Shown here piece after piece: positions 46,101 to 57,588 of a stretch of DNA of 64,000 nucleotides (positions are counted from its first letter, which is position 1; each line of letters opens with the position of its first letter). The stretch is from Ursus arctos (taxonomy: Eukaryota; Chordata; Mammalia; Carnivora; Ursidae). The DNA is taken from positions 24,299,772 through 24,363,771 of the forward strand of contig NW_026622874.1 of NCBI RefSeq assembly GCF_023065955.2, read 5' to 3'. A model generated the notes under the pieces. That model saw only the letters and a program-made list of their open reading frames with translations. It was not told the origin of the DNA and made no database searches. The position numbers and the translations under genes are program-made.

Positions 46101-47015
46101 CGTATCCTTATCCTACCTACTTGTCAAGGCCAAGTCTAAGAAACTATGGTCAACTATTGAGTTCTACTGATTCCTCCTTTTCTTGAATACCTACGGCACA
46201 GCTGTCAGCCTTACACATTCTAGCATGTAGTAATTCATGACTTAGATTGTCCTTAGGTGTGGTCACAAACATACATGCCTCCCAAGCACTAGGCAGCTAA
46301 TGTGAATGCAGTCTTCTCCACGAGTCTGCCATAGAGAGCCCCGAGGACAGGAGTGACGGGGAGAATGGGTGCTCTCAGGAATTGGCAGCTGTACCTTTGT
46401 CCCAGTTCATTGCTGCCTGTCAGGAATGCAGGTCAAGGGTCACGGATCTTCCAGTTTTTCAACAAGAGCCAGATATCCAGACTTTTGTGTGATTAAAAAA
46501 AAAAAAAAGATGGTTCAATTTTATAAAGACACGGTGTAGCACAAGCACCATGGGTGTTTCACATTGTAGATCTGCAGCCTCTGATATAAGTTTTCTTTCC
46601 ATGACACGACGAGCTTCTTGAGCTCCTTGTTTCTGAATTCCCCACAGCAGCTCGTACATGAACCAGCACACAGAGTAGGTGCCTGAGAAGTGCTTGTACA
46701 ACTTTCCAGAATACCACATCCAAGCCAAATAAAATTGTTGCCTCAGCTGACTCCCTGTAGCTTGTAGGTAATACAAAGGGAATTATTCCCCTAAAACTTA
46801 TTGATGTATTAAAGCCCTCTCACCTGCCCCCAATCTGGTAGGACTCGATGTTTTGCCTGGCAGGCATAAATGAGATATCAGTGTGTTCTCTACCATGTTT
46901 ACATAAAATCATCCCTCAACCTTCCATTCCTTTATACTACCACTGATAGTGTGAACTGTCTACCTCTTGCTTATCTTCTTATTTGCTTCTCACTCATCCT
47001 TTCACATACACAACT
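43185..47015. other. Long AT-rich stretch, mostly unassigned
   Basis: No gene is recognised in these 3.8 kb. 43840-45150 is AT-rich with several T-runs (44901-44910). The phrase atctttacaata is repeated at 45049-45084. A short sense L2-like terminus (agcacacagagtaggtgcct) lies at 46665-46684, and an A-run at 46495-46508. The C/T-rich part at 44090-44150 may be decayed repeat. Confidence 0.4.
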
Positions 47016-47019
47016 CTCC

Positions 47020-48003
47020 AGAAATTGCCTTCAATAGCAAGGCCACCAGGAACGTCTTTGATGGCGCATGCATTGGTGCTATTCAGCTCTGCCCATCCTC
47101 TTCTCTGACTTGAATGGGTCTATAGCATTTGATGTTGTCGATTATTTTCTTGTTCTTGAAACTCCGCTGCTTCTCAGTCTTTGGGGCTCCACTTTCTCCT
47201 GAATTTTCGTCAAACTTCCTAGATACTCCTCAGCAGCCTGCTTTTCCTGCCGAATCCCTAACATGCCAAATTTCTGCAGGTTTTATTGCAGGCTGTTTCC
47301 CCTCTCCTTCTACACATTCACCCTGGATGACCTTATCCTCTCCTATGACTCTCACCCCACCCCCTCCACCCATGAGTGCTGATGATACCCAGTTCTACCA
47401 TCTCCGCTCCAGACCCATCTAATCAGCTGCCCTCTGGCAGTGTCTGTCTCCATTGATACTTCACACTCACACATCCAAGGCTGAGCTCATCATTCCCACT
47501 CCGTCTCCCACTGCTCCTCTTCCTACATCCCCCTTCTCTGTGAAAGGCATGTAATCCATCTAGTGGACCACCCATGAATTCTGCAACTCCCTCCCAGTAT
47601 TGCATTATCCAAAAATCATAAAAATATCCATGGTCGAAACACGAAGAAAACAAAACCAGGGTGCCAAAAAATTATTTTCAAAAAATTTAGTGCTTAGAAA
47701 GATATCAAAGCAGCCATCCTAGAAAAAAACGGAAACTTTTTGGAATTCCTTACACTTATTTTATGGCTAGATATTACTTTTATTTTGAATGATATAGAAA
47801 GGAGGTGGGCATAACTTTTTCAGGGCTTAGAACCATTAAGTCCTTGCTGGAACTCTGGCCATCCTTAGCTACTTCCCCTCCATGCCCAGTTGGTTCCTAA
47901 GCCCTGTTGATTTTGTCTCTTTGACAACAATTGAGCCATCTCTAATGTTGTCTTAGGGCTTTTGCTGTCTGCTACCTGGATTGCTATAGCAGCCTTTAAC
48001 TAG
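47020..48003 (+). repeat. L2 ORF2 region, left of an L1
   Basis: Sense L2: gtctatagcatttgatgttg, ctccgctgcttctcagtctt, gtgctgatgatacccagttc, cctaagccctgttgattttg, tggattgctatagcagcctt. The copy continues after the L1 at 48820. It is ancient and its frame is lost. Confidence 0.75.
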
Positions 48004-48819
48004 CTAGTTAAATACAAATCAAGACCACGATGAGATACCACCTCACACCAGTCAGAATGGCTAAAATTAACAACTCAAGAAAACAGCAAATGTTGGGGAG
48101 GATGTGGAGAAAGGGGAACCCTCTTACACTGCTGGTGGGAATGCAAGCTGGTACAGACACTCTGGGAAACAGTATGGAGTTTCCTCAAAAAGTTAAAAAT
48201 AGAGCTACCCTATGACCCAGCAATTGTGCTACCAGGTATTGACCCCAAAGTTACAAATGTGATCTCAAGGGGGAACCTGCACCCCAATGTTTATAGCAGC
48301 AATGTCCACAATAGCCAAACTAGGAAAAGCGCCCAGATGTCCACTGACAGATGAATGGATACAGAAGATGTGGTAGAGATATACAATGGAATATTACTCA
48401 GTCATCAAAAAAAATGAAATCTTGCCATTTGCAATGACGTGGATGAAACTAGGGGGTATTACGCTAAGTGAAATAAGTCAATCAGAGAAAGACAATTATT
48501 ATGATGTCATTCATATGTGGAATTTAAGAAACAAAACAAAGGATCATGGGAGAAGGGAGGGAAAAATAAAACAAGATGAAATCAGAGAGGGAGACAAACC
48601 ATTAGACTCCTAATCATAGGAAACAAACTGAGGGTTGCTGGAGGAGAGGACGTGCGGGGACGGGGTAACTGGGTGATGGGCATTAAGGAGGGCATGTGAT
48701 ATGATGAGGACTGGGTGTTATATACAACTGATGAATCACTGAACTCTACTCTGAAACTAATAATACACTATATGTTAATTAATTGAATTTAAATAAAAAA
48801 TATTAACTTAAAAAAATGA
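48004..48819 (+). mobile_element. L1, 5'-truncated, nested in L2
   Basis: Sense L1 starting in ORF2 at aaatcaagaccacgatgaga. The readable peptides [20 protein letters not shown] and MEYYSVIKKNEILPFAMTWM lie in broken frames. It ends attaattgaatttaaataaa plus an A-run. I find no convincing target duplication, so its edges are approximate. Of similar age to the 20.6-kb and 54.7-kb copies. Confidence 0.85.
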
Positions 48820-49015
48820 GCTCTCCTTTCCCAGGCATCCTTCATAGAGCTGTATAGCTGCTTCTACATGTCACTCTCCTCGCAAAAATCTTTCTATTGC
48901 CACTGAATAACTTCGAGGGAAGTTCAAGTACTTAGGCTAGCTGACAAGGCCCTGCACACTCTTGGCCTCCTCATCTCCATGCACAGCTTCACTTCTAACC
49001 TTCACATAGACTTCA
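48820..49015 (+). repeat. L2 continuation, right of the L1
   Basis: Sense L2 resumes: ctctcctttcccaggcatcc, ctgacaaggccctgcacact, cttggcctcctcatctccat. Confidence 0.65.
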
Positions 49016-50089
49016 GTGATCACTCCACCCCTGCAGCCCCCCCACCCCCCCATCTGAGGAAAGGTCTGCATGAGAAGTGAAAGAAAAGGCAGAAGAATCT
49101 AAACCTGTGGTCTCCAGAAAAGAAATGACCACTCCTCCCCCATCTCTTAAAAGCTTTCAAAGGAGGAATAATCAAACATACAAAGATAGACCCCAGCCAA
49201 GACATCATTTCCTTCTGCTCCTCGGATTGCCCCGATGTCTTTTGGTCATAGCTCTTGCCCATAAAATGCAGGTAGATTCATTCCTGGGGCCACATAGAAG
49301 AGGGCCATTGTCTTCCTTCTCTCAATGCCCCTCTCAGTGAGAGCATCCTCACGTCACCAGCCACGAGCCAGCCCTCTCAGCTGACTGAACCCGTGTCTGC
49401 TGTAAACAGGGCTGGGGAGAACGCTCTGTGCACCTCCGGTTAGGGCTCAACCTTGGCTGGGGAGGATGGCATTACTCACTGGAGCCCCATCCTCTCTTCT
49501 CCCCAACACTGTTTGCCCATTTTCACCGGGGGGCTAAAATGGGGATGGAGGGGAGAGGCAGGAGGACACAGAGGAGTGGGGCTGTTTGTTTTCTTCTTTG
49601 TGTTAACAATACAACATCTGTTCCCCAGCCTGGCAGCTGGACCAAAGTGAAATGATGTGAGCATTCACTGCCCTCTGGTCAGGGGGTGGGGAGTGGGAGA
49701 AGGAAGGAGGGAGGGCGCGGCGAGGGCCAAAGCCTGCCTGAACAACAGCAACAGCACCAGTAAGGAGAATATCTCCAACACGACTCGGCTGGCAGCCCGC
49801 AGAACCCGGGGCTGAGTAACTGGATGTTCCTGCCGATCCACATCTTGTAACGACACACTGCACAGCGATCTGTATGCCTTTGAAAAAGAACCACGCAGCT
49901 AGAAGCGTAGTGTTTGCGCGGTAAATATGGATCTTGGCTCATGCAGTTTGATGGAAAGCTTCTTTGCTTACCTAAGAATAAAGCTGAGAGAGGTGGAGTG
50001 AGAGTAGAAAAGAAAAATGAGAGGTGGGTAGAGAACAGGACGAGAAAAGAAGGAGGCACATTGTCCCAGCTTTCCTGCGACCTTACCCC
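49016..50089. other. No assignable feature
   Basis: Unassigned. C-runs at 49037-49051 and mildly CG-containing sequence at 49711-49810 (gggagggcgcggcgagggcc). Many overlapping open frames in all readings at 49428-50059 argue for low stop density, not a gene. Confidence 0.4.
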
Positions 50090-51165
50090 TGGGTCCTCTT
50101 ACTCTGACGTCCAGTGCCGGTGGCCTCCCCTCTGTCAGTGGGCTGCATCTCTCTGCTGTCCCCACTCGCCCTCACTCACATCTAGTCGAATGCCTATTTG
50201 GGCCATCTAGATACTGACCATTCCCAATGTGCCTCTCGAGCACAGACCTGCTCCTGGCATCTAGCCTCATATACCCAACTGCCCACTTGTCCTCTCCAAC
50301 TGAATATCAAAAGGCATATCCAGCGAAGCGTCCCCCAGGGGAGGGACCGATGTCCTCCGTCCTCCAAACTTGCTCTCACATAGCCTTCCTCATCTCAGTT
50401 AATGGCAGCTTCAGCCTTCCTTGACTCTTCTCCCACTCTCACATCCCAAAACAGAGCTGTTGACAAATCCTGTTGACTGCGCCCTCAGTCAAGAAAGTTT
50501 CCCAGAGCTCAATCCCTTCCCACCGCAATGAGTGATCGCCCTGCCACAAGCCATCATTAGTTCTCACCTAAATTATTACAACCGTTCCTGACTGCTCTGC
50601 TTGCACCTGTGTGCTCCCCCGACGCCGTCTACTCAATTCTTAACACAGCAGTCAGAGGGAGCCTATAAAACTAATTTAGATCAGGTCACTCCTCTGCCCA
50701 AAATCCCCAAATGACTCGCCTTCTCAGAGTAGAAGCCAAAGTTCTTGAAGTGGCCTTCAGAATACTCTATAATACGGTCTCCTGTTAGCTTTGTGACTTG
50801 TCACACTGTTAACTCTACCTCAGCTTTGCTGGCCTCTGTTTGTTTCTAGAATATTCCAGATACACTCCCGGGCCTCTCCCTGAACTGTTTTGCTCTCTGG
50901 TTTTTGCTTATCTTACACTCTCATCTTCAGGGCTTTATCTCAGCATTTCCTAATCTCCTTTCTTAGTTTATTTTTCTCCATAACACATCTTACCGAACAA
51001 GCTTTATCTTATACTTATTTATTTTGTTTCTTGCCTCCTCCCCGTGGTGATGCAAGCTGCACGAGGGCAGGGTTTTTGTCTCTGTTGTACCCCTAGCACC
51101 TGCAACAGTGCTTGGCACACAGAAGACACTCAATAAATATTTGATGAATGAATGAATTGATGAAT
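50090..51165 (+). repeat. Long L2 remnant with intact 3' terminus
   Basis: About 1.08 kb of sense L2. Blocks include catatacccaactgcccact, catctcagttaatggcagct, aaatcctgttgactgcgccc, aatcccttcccaccgcaatg, ttacaaccgttcctgactgc, gtcactcctctgcccaaaat. The terminus is cttggcacacagaagacactcaataaatatttgatgaatgaatgaa. The best L2 copy here, though frames are broken. Confidence 0.85.
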
Positions 51166-51587
51166 AAACAAATAAGTGGCGGCACGACTCTGCTATTGTT
51201 TGTGGCAGAATGGTTCGACTGCTAGCAGCTCATCCCACACCCTCTGAATCAGTGGGAAAATGTCTGGTGAGTGTTTATTCTGGGTGGAACATTTCTCCTC
51301 CCTTGGTAAAACGGCAGGCGAGGAAGGCAAGGTAGCCTCTCTCCTCCTAGCGACCCATTAGGGCTCTCCGGAAAGGGACTTAGGGTGGCCTCCCGTAAAA
51401 GACATGAACAAAGGCTTCCATTCAAGTTTACAGAGCTCCCTCCTGCTCCTTTGTACAGGTTGGCTGATCTTAACGACTCCGGGCAAAGGCATTAGATCTA
51501 CATGAAGGTGGCGTGCAAACAGCTGTCTCTCAGACCCGGAAGAGGAGGAAGTGAGGGGTTCAAAGTGTCAGGTCAGGGCCTACATCT
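51166..51587. other. No assignable feature
   Basis: Unassigned sequence between the L2 terminus and an L1 3' end. Confidence 0.45.
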
Positions 51588-51882
51588 TTTTTTTGTTTTT
51601 TGTTTTTTTTTTTGTTTATTTTTAATGTTTTTTATTATATTACATTAGTCACCATACAGTACATCCCTGGTTTCTGATGCAAAGTTAGATGATTCATTAG
51701 TTGCGTATAACACCCAGTGCACCATGCAATACGTGCCCTCCTTACTACCCATCACCAGTCTATCCCATTCCCCCACCCCCTCCCCTCTGAAGCCCTCAGT
51801 TTGTTTCCCAGAGCCCATAGTCTCTCATGCTTCATTCCCCCTTCTGATTACCCCCCCTTTCTTTATCCCTTTCTTCCCTTAA
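51588..51882 (-). mobile_element. L1 3' UTR only, strongly truncated
   Basis: Antisense L1: T-rich tail, attagtcaccatacagtaca, gcgtataacacccagtgcac, tgaagccctcagtttgtttc, breaking off at ttatccctttcttccc. About 295 bp, with no ORF2. The target duplication is not clear. Confidence 0.9.
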
Positions 51883-52199
51883 GAGCAAACTGCAGTTCTC
51901 TCTTCTGTCATCTTCCTTGGAGCTACCTGGACCCTTGGCTTTTCTTCTTGACTCATCAGCTGTCCCCCCTTTAAGGTTACCAAGGCTTGAAAAAAAGAAA
52001 TTGTGATACAGCGATGTTCCCTCATATGAACCAGGGTGTTTCATGTTTGCACACTCTGCTGAGAGCTTCCATCTTCATTCTTTGAGCACTTTTGGAGGGC
52101 CAAGTACACGCAAGGAAACTGTGCTAAGTGTTGGTGATGCTAAAGTGTTGGTGGAGAGCTCTAATGCAGCACCGTGAGTATACAATGTTAACGTCATTA
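51883..52199. other. No assignable feature
   Basis: Unassigned. The right part (52095-52140) may be antisense L2 (gccaagtacacgcaaggaaactgtgctaag). Confidence 0.4.
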
Positions 52200-52370
52200 A
52201 AGCAACACCAAAAAGCAGTAGTATTATTCCTTTTTCACAGAGTAGAAAACAGATTTAGGGATTAAGTTGCTCAAGAATACCTGGGCACCGGAAAAGCCCT
52301 GGGGACTGGATTTGACCTCAGGTGTCCTGGCGTCCCCATCTAGCGCTCTGACCTTTCACACTGTGCATTC
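52200..52370 (-). repeat. MIR fragment
   Basis: Antisense MIR: ttattcctttttcacagagt, agaaaacagatttagggatt, then ggatttgacctcaggtgtcc. Confidence 0.55.
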
Positions 52371-52554
52371 TTCTCAGGTGATTTCCTCAACATTTCATAA
52401 GCCGGCACAAATTGTCACATCAGTTTGTGGCCTCCATCCACGTGGTCCAGAAGCACCGAGTAAAAGGGTGTATGAGATGTGTCTGTCTTGAAGTCCGCGA
52501 TGGCTAAGGTTGGAGGCAGGACCCTAGCTTCTTTCATAATCCACTGGAGTCCTG

Positions 52555-53160
52555 TGACGCGTGAATGGATCCCAGCTCTGCTACTTACTAGTGAGTAACA
52601 CGGGTGAAATTATGTAAACTCCCCAAGCCTCAGGTTCTTCATTTGTATTATGGGGATAATCATAGTTTCTATGTCAAAAGGCTATTGCAGGGATCAGCCA
52701 ATGCGTATTTGCAAAGCATTATGTTGGCTGGCTTGGGCTGCCAACACACAGTACCACAGACCAGGGGTCTTAAACAACACAAACTTATTTCTCACAGTTC
52801 TTGAGACTGTAAGTCCAGGATCAAGGTGTTGGTATGGCTCTTTCCTTCTGAGGTCTCTCTTCTTGGCTTGCAGATGGCCACCATCTTGCTTTGTCCTCAC
52901 AAGCTCTTTCCTCTGGGCACACAAGCCCTTGGTGTTTTTGTGTGTGTCCTAATCTCTCTTTATAAGGACACCAGTCGGGCTGGATTAGGGCTCACCCTAA
53001 CGGTTTCCTTTGAACTTAATCACCCCTCTAAAGGCCCTATCTCCAAATGCAGTCACATTCTGAGATCATGGGGGTTAGGGCTTCGACATGTGACTTTTGG
53101 GATGGGGGTGGGGTACACGATTCAGCCCGTAACAAGCACCTAGAACACAGGGTGTTAAAC
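52555..53160 (+). repeat. MIR split by an MLT1 LTR
   Basis: Left part (52555-52719): atggatcccagctctgctacttactagtga, cctcaggttcttcatttgta, atggggataatcatagtttc. Right part (53135-53160): agcacctagaacacagggtgt. The halves join in sense MIR order across the LTR. Confidence 0.75.
52720..53134 (-). mobile_element. MLT1-type MaLR solo LTR, antisense
   Basis: About 415 bp antisense MLT1: tgggctgccaacacacagta, aacaacacaaacttatttct, cacagttcttgagactgtaa, ataaggacaccagtcgggct, cctatctccaaatgcagtca, ending ttcagcccgtaaca. The flanks agcat and agcac could be a 5-bp duplication with one change. Confidence 0.88.
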
Positions 53161-53424
53161 TAATTAAACTAAAGCCTAATGTCTTGTTTGGATGCCTGTT
53201 CTCTGCCTTTATTGCGTTTTAGGGCCAATGAGTTCTGTAAGTTCATAGCTGCATATATACCGTGGCATTTCCTCCTCTTGTTTTAAATGTGTCTCTCTCA
53301 AGCTTCCAGAATGGTTTCTTGTCCTAGTGTTTTTACACTATTGGGTTTTAGAAGATTTTATTCACGCTCTTCATATCCTTTGTGATTTCCAGTTTGATGA
53401 TATCCCTGCTCAGGTCTTAGCCTT

Positions 53425-53785
53425 CCAGACGGAGCGATCCCATGGCATGGCAGGAAGATCCTGGCCTGGGGGTCAGGAGACCTTGGTTGAAGCCTCTGTT
53501 CTGCCATAAGCCAGCTTTAGGCAAGTCTCCTCAGCTTTCTGAACCCCTGATTCTTTGGAGGAAGATGGGGAGAATGGACTCAATGCTAAAGCTTCATGTT
53601 CAGTGGTCACTGAATGGATCACTGTGGTTGAACCCTACCCTGTCACTTTCTAGTTGGGTGTCCCTGGGCAAGTTACTTAACCTCTCCAAGCCCTCGTTTC
53701 TTCATCTGAAAAATGAAAATAGTAGTGTGACCACACTTCATAGGGTGTCTGTGAGGCTCACAGGAAATAGTGCAAACAATGACCC
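53425..53785 (+). repeat. Two MIR-family copies in tandem
   Basis: First copy, about 53425-53575: gtcaggagaccttggttgaa, ttctgccataagccagcttt. Second, about 53590-53785: tgtcactttctagttgggtg, tgggcaagttacttaacctc, gtttcttcatctgaaaaatg. A 152-codon open frame spans both and is incidental. Confidence 0.7.
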
Positions 53786-54659
53786 CTTATCACAGTCCCC
53801 TTCAGTAAAAACTGGGCACATCCTAAGTGTGCAAAGCCTCTTCCTGGCTTCATTCTTTCTTCCAGCCGTTTGCCCTGTGTGCGTCTTTCCAGACAGCTAG
53901 CAGCCAGAACCCCATGCCCTCTCTATTCCAGGCATACCGAGATTTTGGTTTTGTTTGAAAAAAGAATAGTATTTTCTGTTTTGTTTTTGGTTCATAATAA
54001 TGTTCAGCATTTTGTTTGCCCCTTTTGGCCAAAGCAGTATATTCATCTCTGCTGGGTCATAAACAGAAAAGTTCCTCGGCAGACTGAATAGGCACAGCAG
54101 TGAGACTGCTCGAGGAAGGATATCATAATCAGGATATGAAAGTGAGTGTCTGCAAGATTCTTTTCACTGGGTTTCATTCTCATCCTTTTTATAGCCTTTT
54201 CTTATAGCGAAGTGCCAAGAAATTTCTTTGTTTTTAAATTATTGTCTAACCTTCATTGCAGTGTTATAATATTAAGAGGCAGCAATCAATTTTAATTTAA
54301 TATTAAGAGTAGCAACATTAACCTTGCAGTATTGCAATCATCTTCCTTTCCATCCATAGAGCAAGGGCAAAAATAGGGAAGGTACTGTGGCCATTCCTTA
54401 CTAGTCAAGGCAAATATTTAAAACTTCTTGGTCCTATCTGAAAGGTGGACAGATTTCTGATCCCTAAGTCCAAATCACAGATCTTGTATCCTAATAGCTC
54501 TTGAGACAGTGGCAGGAGGAGATGGTTGAAGGTGAGGGAAATAAAGTGCAGACTCCTTAAAATCAGTGACTCACTGTCAAACCAAACAAAGTAACAGTTA
54601 AGGCTCAACTGAGAGAACATTTTGATGTTCCAGGTTTATTTCGCTTCAGTTGTTTTAAC
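53786..54659. other. No assignable feature
   Basis: Unassigned. 54237-54320 is AT-rich with a short internal repeat of atattaagag. Confidence 0.4.
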
Positions 54660-54808
54660 AAATCAGCAACTTGTTTACCCAAAGAATATGAAAACACTAG
54701 TTTGAAGGGATACACGCGCCCCTATGTTTACTGCAGCATTATTTACAGTAGCCCAGATGCGGGAGCAGCCCAAAGCTCCATCTGTAGAGGAATGGACAAG
54801 GACGATGT

Positions 54809-54869
54809 GGTGTGCACACGTGCACGCCCATACACGTCTGCATGCCCGCGCGCGCACACACACACACAG
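54809..54869 (+). repeat. Alternating CG/CA tract inside L1
   Basis: Sequence such as gtgtgcacacgtgcacgccc and cgcgcgcgcacacacacaca. Purine-pyrimidine alternation over about 60 bp is a Z-DNA-prone pattern. It sits where other L1 copies have tatatacaatgg. Confidence 0.9.
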
Positions 54870-55158
54870 TGGAGTATTATTCAGCCATAAAAAAGAATGA
54901 AATCCTGCCATTTGCAACAGCATGGATGGAGCTAGAGAGGATAATGCTAAGTGAAATAAGCCAGTCAGAGAAAGACAAACGCCATATGATTTCACTCATA
55001 TGTGGAATTCAAGAAACAAAACAAACAAAAGGGAAAAAAAGAGACAACCGTCCAAACACCAGGCTCTTAACCATAGAAAACAAATAGATGGTCACCAGGG
55101 GGGAGGTGGGTGGGAGGATGTGTGAAGTAGGTAAAGGGGATTAAGAGTACACTTATCA

Positions 55159-55355
55159 GGGGCGCCTGATGGCTCAGTCGTTAAGCGTCTGCCTTCAACT
55201 CAGGGTGTGATCCCAGAGTCCTGGGATCGAGCCCCACATCAGGCTCCTCCACTGGGAGCCTGCTTCTTCCTCTCCCACTCTCCCGGCCTATGTTCCTTTT
55301 CTCGCTGGCTGTCTCTCTCTCTGTCAAATAAATAAATAAAATCTTAAAAAAAAAA
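55159..55355 (+). mobile_element. Can-SINE in L1, 16-bp duplication
   Basis: Full sense SINE: ggggcgcctgatggctcagtcgttaagcg head, aggctcctccactgggagcc, then the aataaataaaatctt tail with an A-run. Perfect duplication aagagtacacttatca at 55143-55158 and 55356-55371. It splits the L1 3' UTR. Confidence 0.96.
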
Positions 55356-55465
55356 AAGAGTACACTTATCATGGGGAGCAGTGGGTGATACATGGACTTG
55401 CCGAATCACTGTATCGTACACTGGAAACTAACATAACACAATTTATTAAAAACAGATAAATAAAT

Positions 55466-56175
55466 ATCAGAGATTTTAATGCTGCTAAAATGGCTTCTCT
55501 AAGCACTCTTTAAAAATACTTCGGGCATTTTGTGAAAAGCAACTGTAAGTTTATTGCCTCTAAAGTGATGTCAAAGACTCATCTAAATTTGATCACCAAC
55601 TGACAATCTGTCACGTATTTGAAGACAGCTGTTATGTCTCACGGAAGTCTGCAATTTCTTGGCTAAATATTTTCGCCTCCTTCAGCTATTTTTTATATGC
55701 CAGGGCTGCCCGGTTCTGGATGTTTTGTCTCGCTGTCATTAAGTGTGCTCATTAATCTGGAAGTATGGCATCCAGAGCTGACTTTACCGCTTCAGATGTG
55801 GATTGACCTGAGCAAAACGAAGTGGTATTTCTACAGTCCCTTTTCGGAATGTTAGACTTCCATTAATCCTGGCCACAACAACGTTAGTTTGTCAACCACA
55901 TCACACTATTGACTCACAACAGCTGTGGTTACCTAAAAACCCTAGAATATATACTGTTATTTCCTTCTCCTTAACAAGAGTAATTATTTAAGCTTTTAAT
56001 TTTGAAATAGTGATAGAGTCTCAGGAAGTTGCGGAGATAGTAAGAAGTCCTCAGTACCCTTCTTCCAGTTTCCCCCAGTGGTTACACTTTTCTTAACTGT
56101 AACATAATATCAAAACCAGGAAATTGACATTGGTGCCATGTGTGGGTGTAGTACTCTGCCATTCCATCTCTCTTT
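55466..56175. other. No assignable feature
   Basis: Unassigned sequence with no gene or repeat I recognise. Confidence 0.45.
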
Positions 56176-56337
56176 AGAGGGGGAGTAGGGGAAGACAGAG
56201 AGGGAGAGAGAGAATCTTAAGCAGCCTCCACCCCCAGCACAAGCACGACTCGGGGCTCGATCTCACGACCCTGAGACCACGATCTGAGCCCAAATCAAGA
56301 GTCCCATGCTTAACCAACTGAGTCACCCAGACACACT
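56176..56337 (-). mobile_element. Can-SINE, decayed
   Basis: Antisense SINE: gaagacagagagggagagag, cgactcggggctcgatctca, gaccctgagaccacgatctg, head complement gagtcacccagacac. Its A-tail is lost and no clear duplication remains. Confidence 0.75.
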
Positions 56338-56689
56338 TTCTGAATTAAAAACTCTGAGTTCATTGAATAAAAAACCCTATAACTACCTAAGTGTCTTCAG
56401 ACAGTATCCTCTTTCACCTTATTGGTATCATTTGTAATTATATTATCAGAGTTGAATTTTTGAGACCTTCTCATTTCACCAGAACATTCCTCTTAATGTT
56501 TCTTGATACCACTGACAAAAAAACACCCAAACAAACACTCCTGACTCAAGGTTCCCCATATCAGTACATGGCATGGCCACTTACTCAATTACTCAAACTA
56601 CAGTTCTTGGAGACATGGTTCCTTCTCCCCTTCGCTGACACCTTATTTCCAATTTATTAGTAAATCTTGTCAATTTTACTTTCAAAATT
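56338..56689. other. No assignable feature
   Basis: Unassigned AT-rich sequence. The 89-codon open frame at 56391-56660 (+) has no recognisable domain. Confidence 0.4.
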
Positions 56690-56928
56690 TACCCTGAAGC
56701 TGACTATTTCTTATCACTCCTACTATGACCACCTTGGTCTAAGCTACCATCGCTCTGCCCTTCACCCTTGACCTTTGGCCTCCTAACGGACATCTCTGAC
56801 CTACTCTTGCTACCGTCAAATCTATTCTCTACAGAGAGCACAGAGAGATCCCTTAAAGAAGTAATATGAGCCCTTAGCACCTTCTGCTTAGCACCTCCAG
56901 TGACTTTCCATATAAGAACTAAAGTCTT
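56690..56928 (+). repeat. L2 ORF2 fragment
   Basis: Sense L2: ttggtctaagctaccatcgc, gtcaaatctattctctacag, agcacctccagtgactttcc, ataagaactaaagtctt. An L1 cuts it off at 56929. Confidence 0.6.
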
Positions 56929-57573
56929 CCAGAGTGGCTGTACCAACTAAAAATTGAGCTACCCTATGATCCAGCAATTGCACTACTGGGTATTTACCCC
57001 AAAGATACAGACGTAGTGAAGAGAAGGGCCATATGCACCCCAATGTTCATAGCAGCATTGTCCACAATAGCTAAATCGTGGAAGGAGTCGAGAAGCCCTT
57101 CAACAGATGACTGGATTAAGAAGATGTCCATATATACAATGGAATGTTACTCAGCTATCAGAAAGAATGATTTCTCAACATTTGCTGCAACATGGACGGC
57201 ACTGAAGGAGATTATGCTAAGTGAAATAAGTCAAGCAGAGAAAGACAATTATCATATGGTTTCACTCATTTATGGAACATAAGAAATAGGAAGATCGGCA
57301 GGAGAAGGAAGGGAAGAATGAAGGGGAGGGTGATCAGAAGGGGGAATGAAACATGAGAGACTATGGACTCTGAGAAACAAACTAAGTGCCTCAGAGGGGA
57401 GGGGGGTGGGGGAATGGGATAGGCCGGTGATGGGTAGTAAGGAGGGCACGTATTGCATGGTTCACTGGGTGTTACACGCAACTAATGAATCATGGAACTT
57501 TACATCAAAAACCAGGGATGTACTGTACGGTGACTTATGTAATATAATAAAAAAATATTATTATAAATTAAAA
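56929..57573 (+). mobile_element. L1 with a 20-bp inverted 5' end
   Basis: 56929-56948 (ccagagtggctgtaccaact) is antisense ORF2. 56949-57573 is sense ORF2 and 3' UTR with an A-rich tail. The duplication aagaactaaagtctt at 56914-56928 recurs as aagaactaaaatctt at 57574-57588. The sense ORF2 C-terminus is open at 57016-57282, to the stop after MVSLIYGT. Confidence 0.93.
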
Positions 57574-57588
57574 AAGAACTAAAATCTT

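Larger units (their letters stand above)
54660..55465 (+). mobile_element. L1, 5'-truncated, split by a SINE
   Basis: Sense distal ORF2 and 3' UTR: atgtttactgcagcattatt, agtggagtattattcagcca, ggataatgctaagtgaaata, gggattaagagtacacttat. After the SINE: ctggaaactaacataacaca. An alternating purine-pyrimidine repeat replaces part of ORF2 at 54809-54869. Its readable peptide [20 protein letters not shown] ties it to the same L1 group as 20584. Confidence 0.88.

Noticed and set aside
46459..46776. Antisense 105-codon frame with a protein-like run (KLYKHFSGTYSVCWFMYELLWG), considered as a processed pseudogene
   Set aside because: The poly-A run is on the wrong side and strand for a retrocopy, part of the frame is an L2-like terminus, and I recognise no parent gene.
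49690..49830. CpG island or promoter
   Set aside because: CG dinucleotides are only mildly enriched over a short span, and no gene start is recognisable nearby.
53442..53900. 152-codon open frame
   Set aside because: It runs across two MIR-family copies and has no domain.
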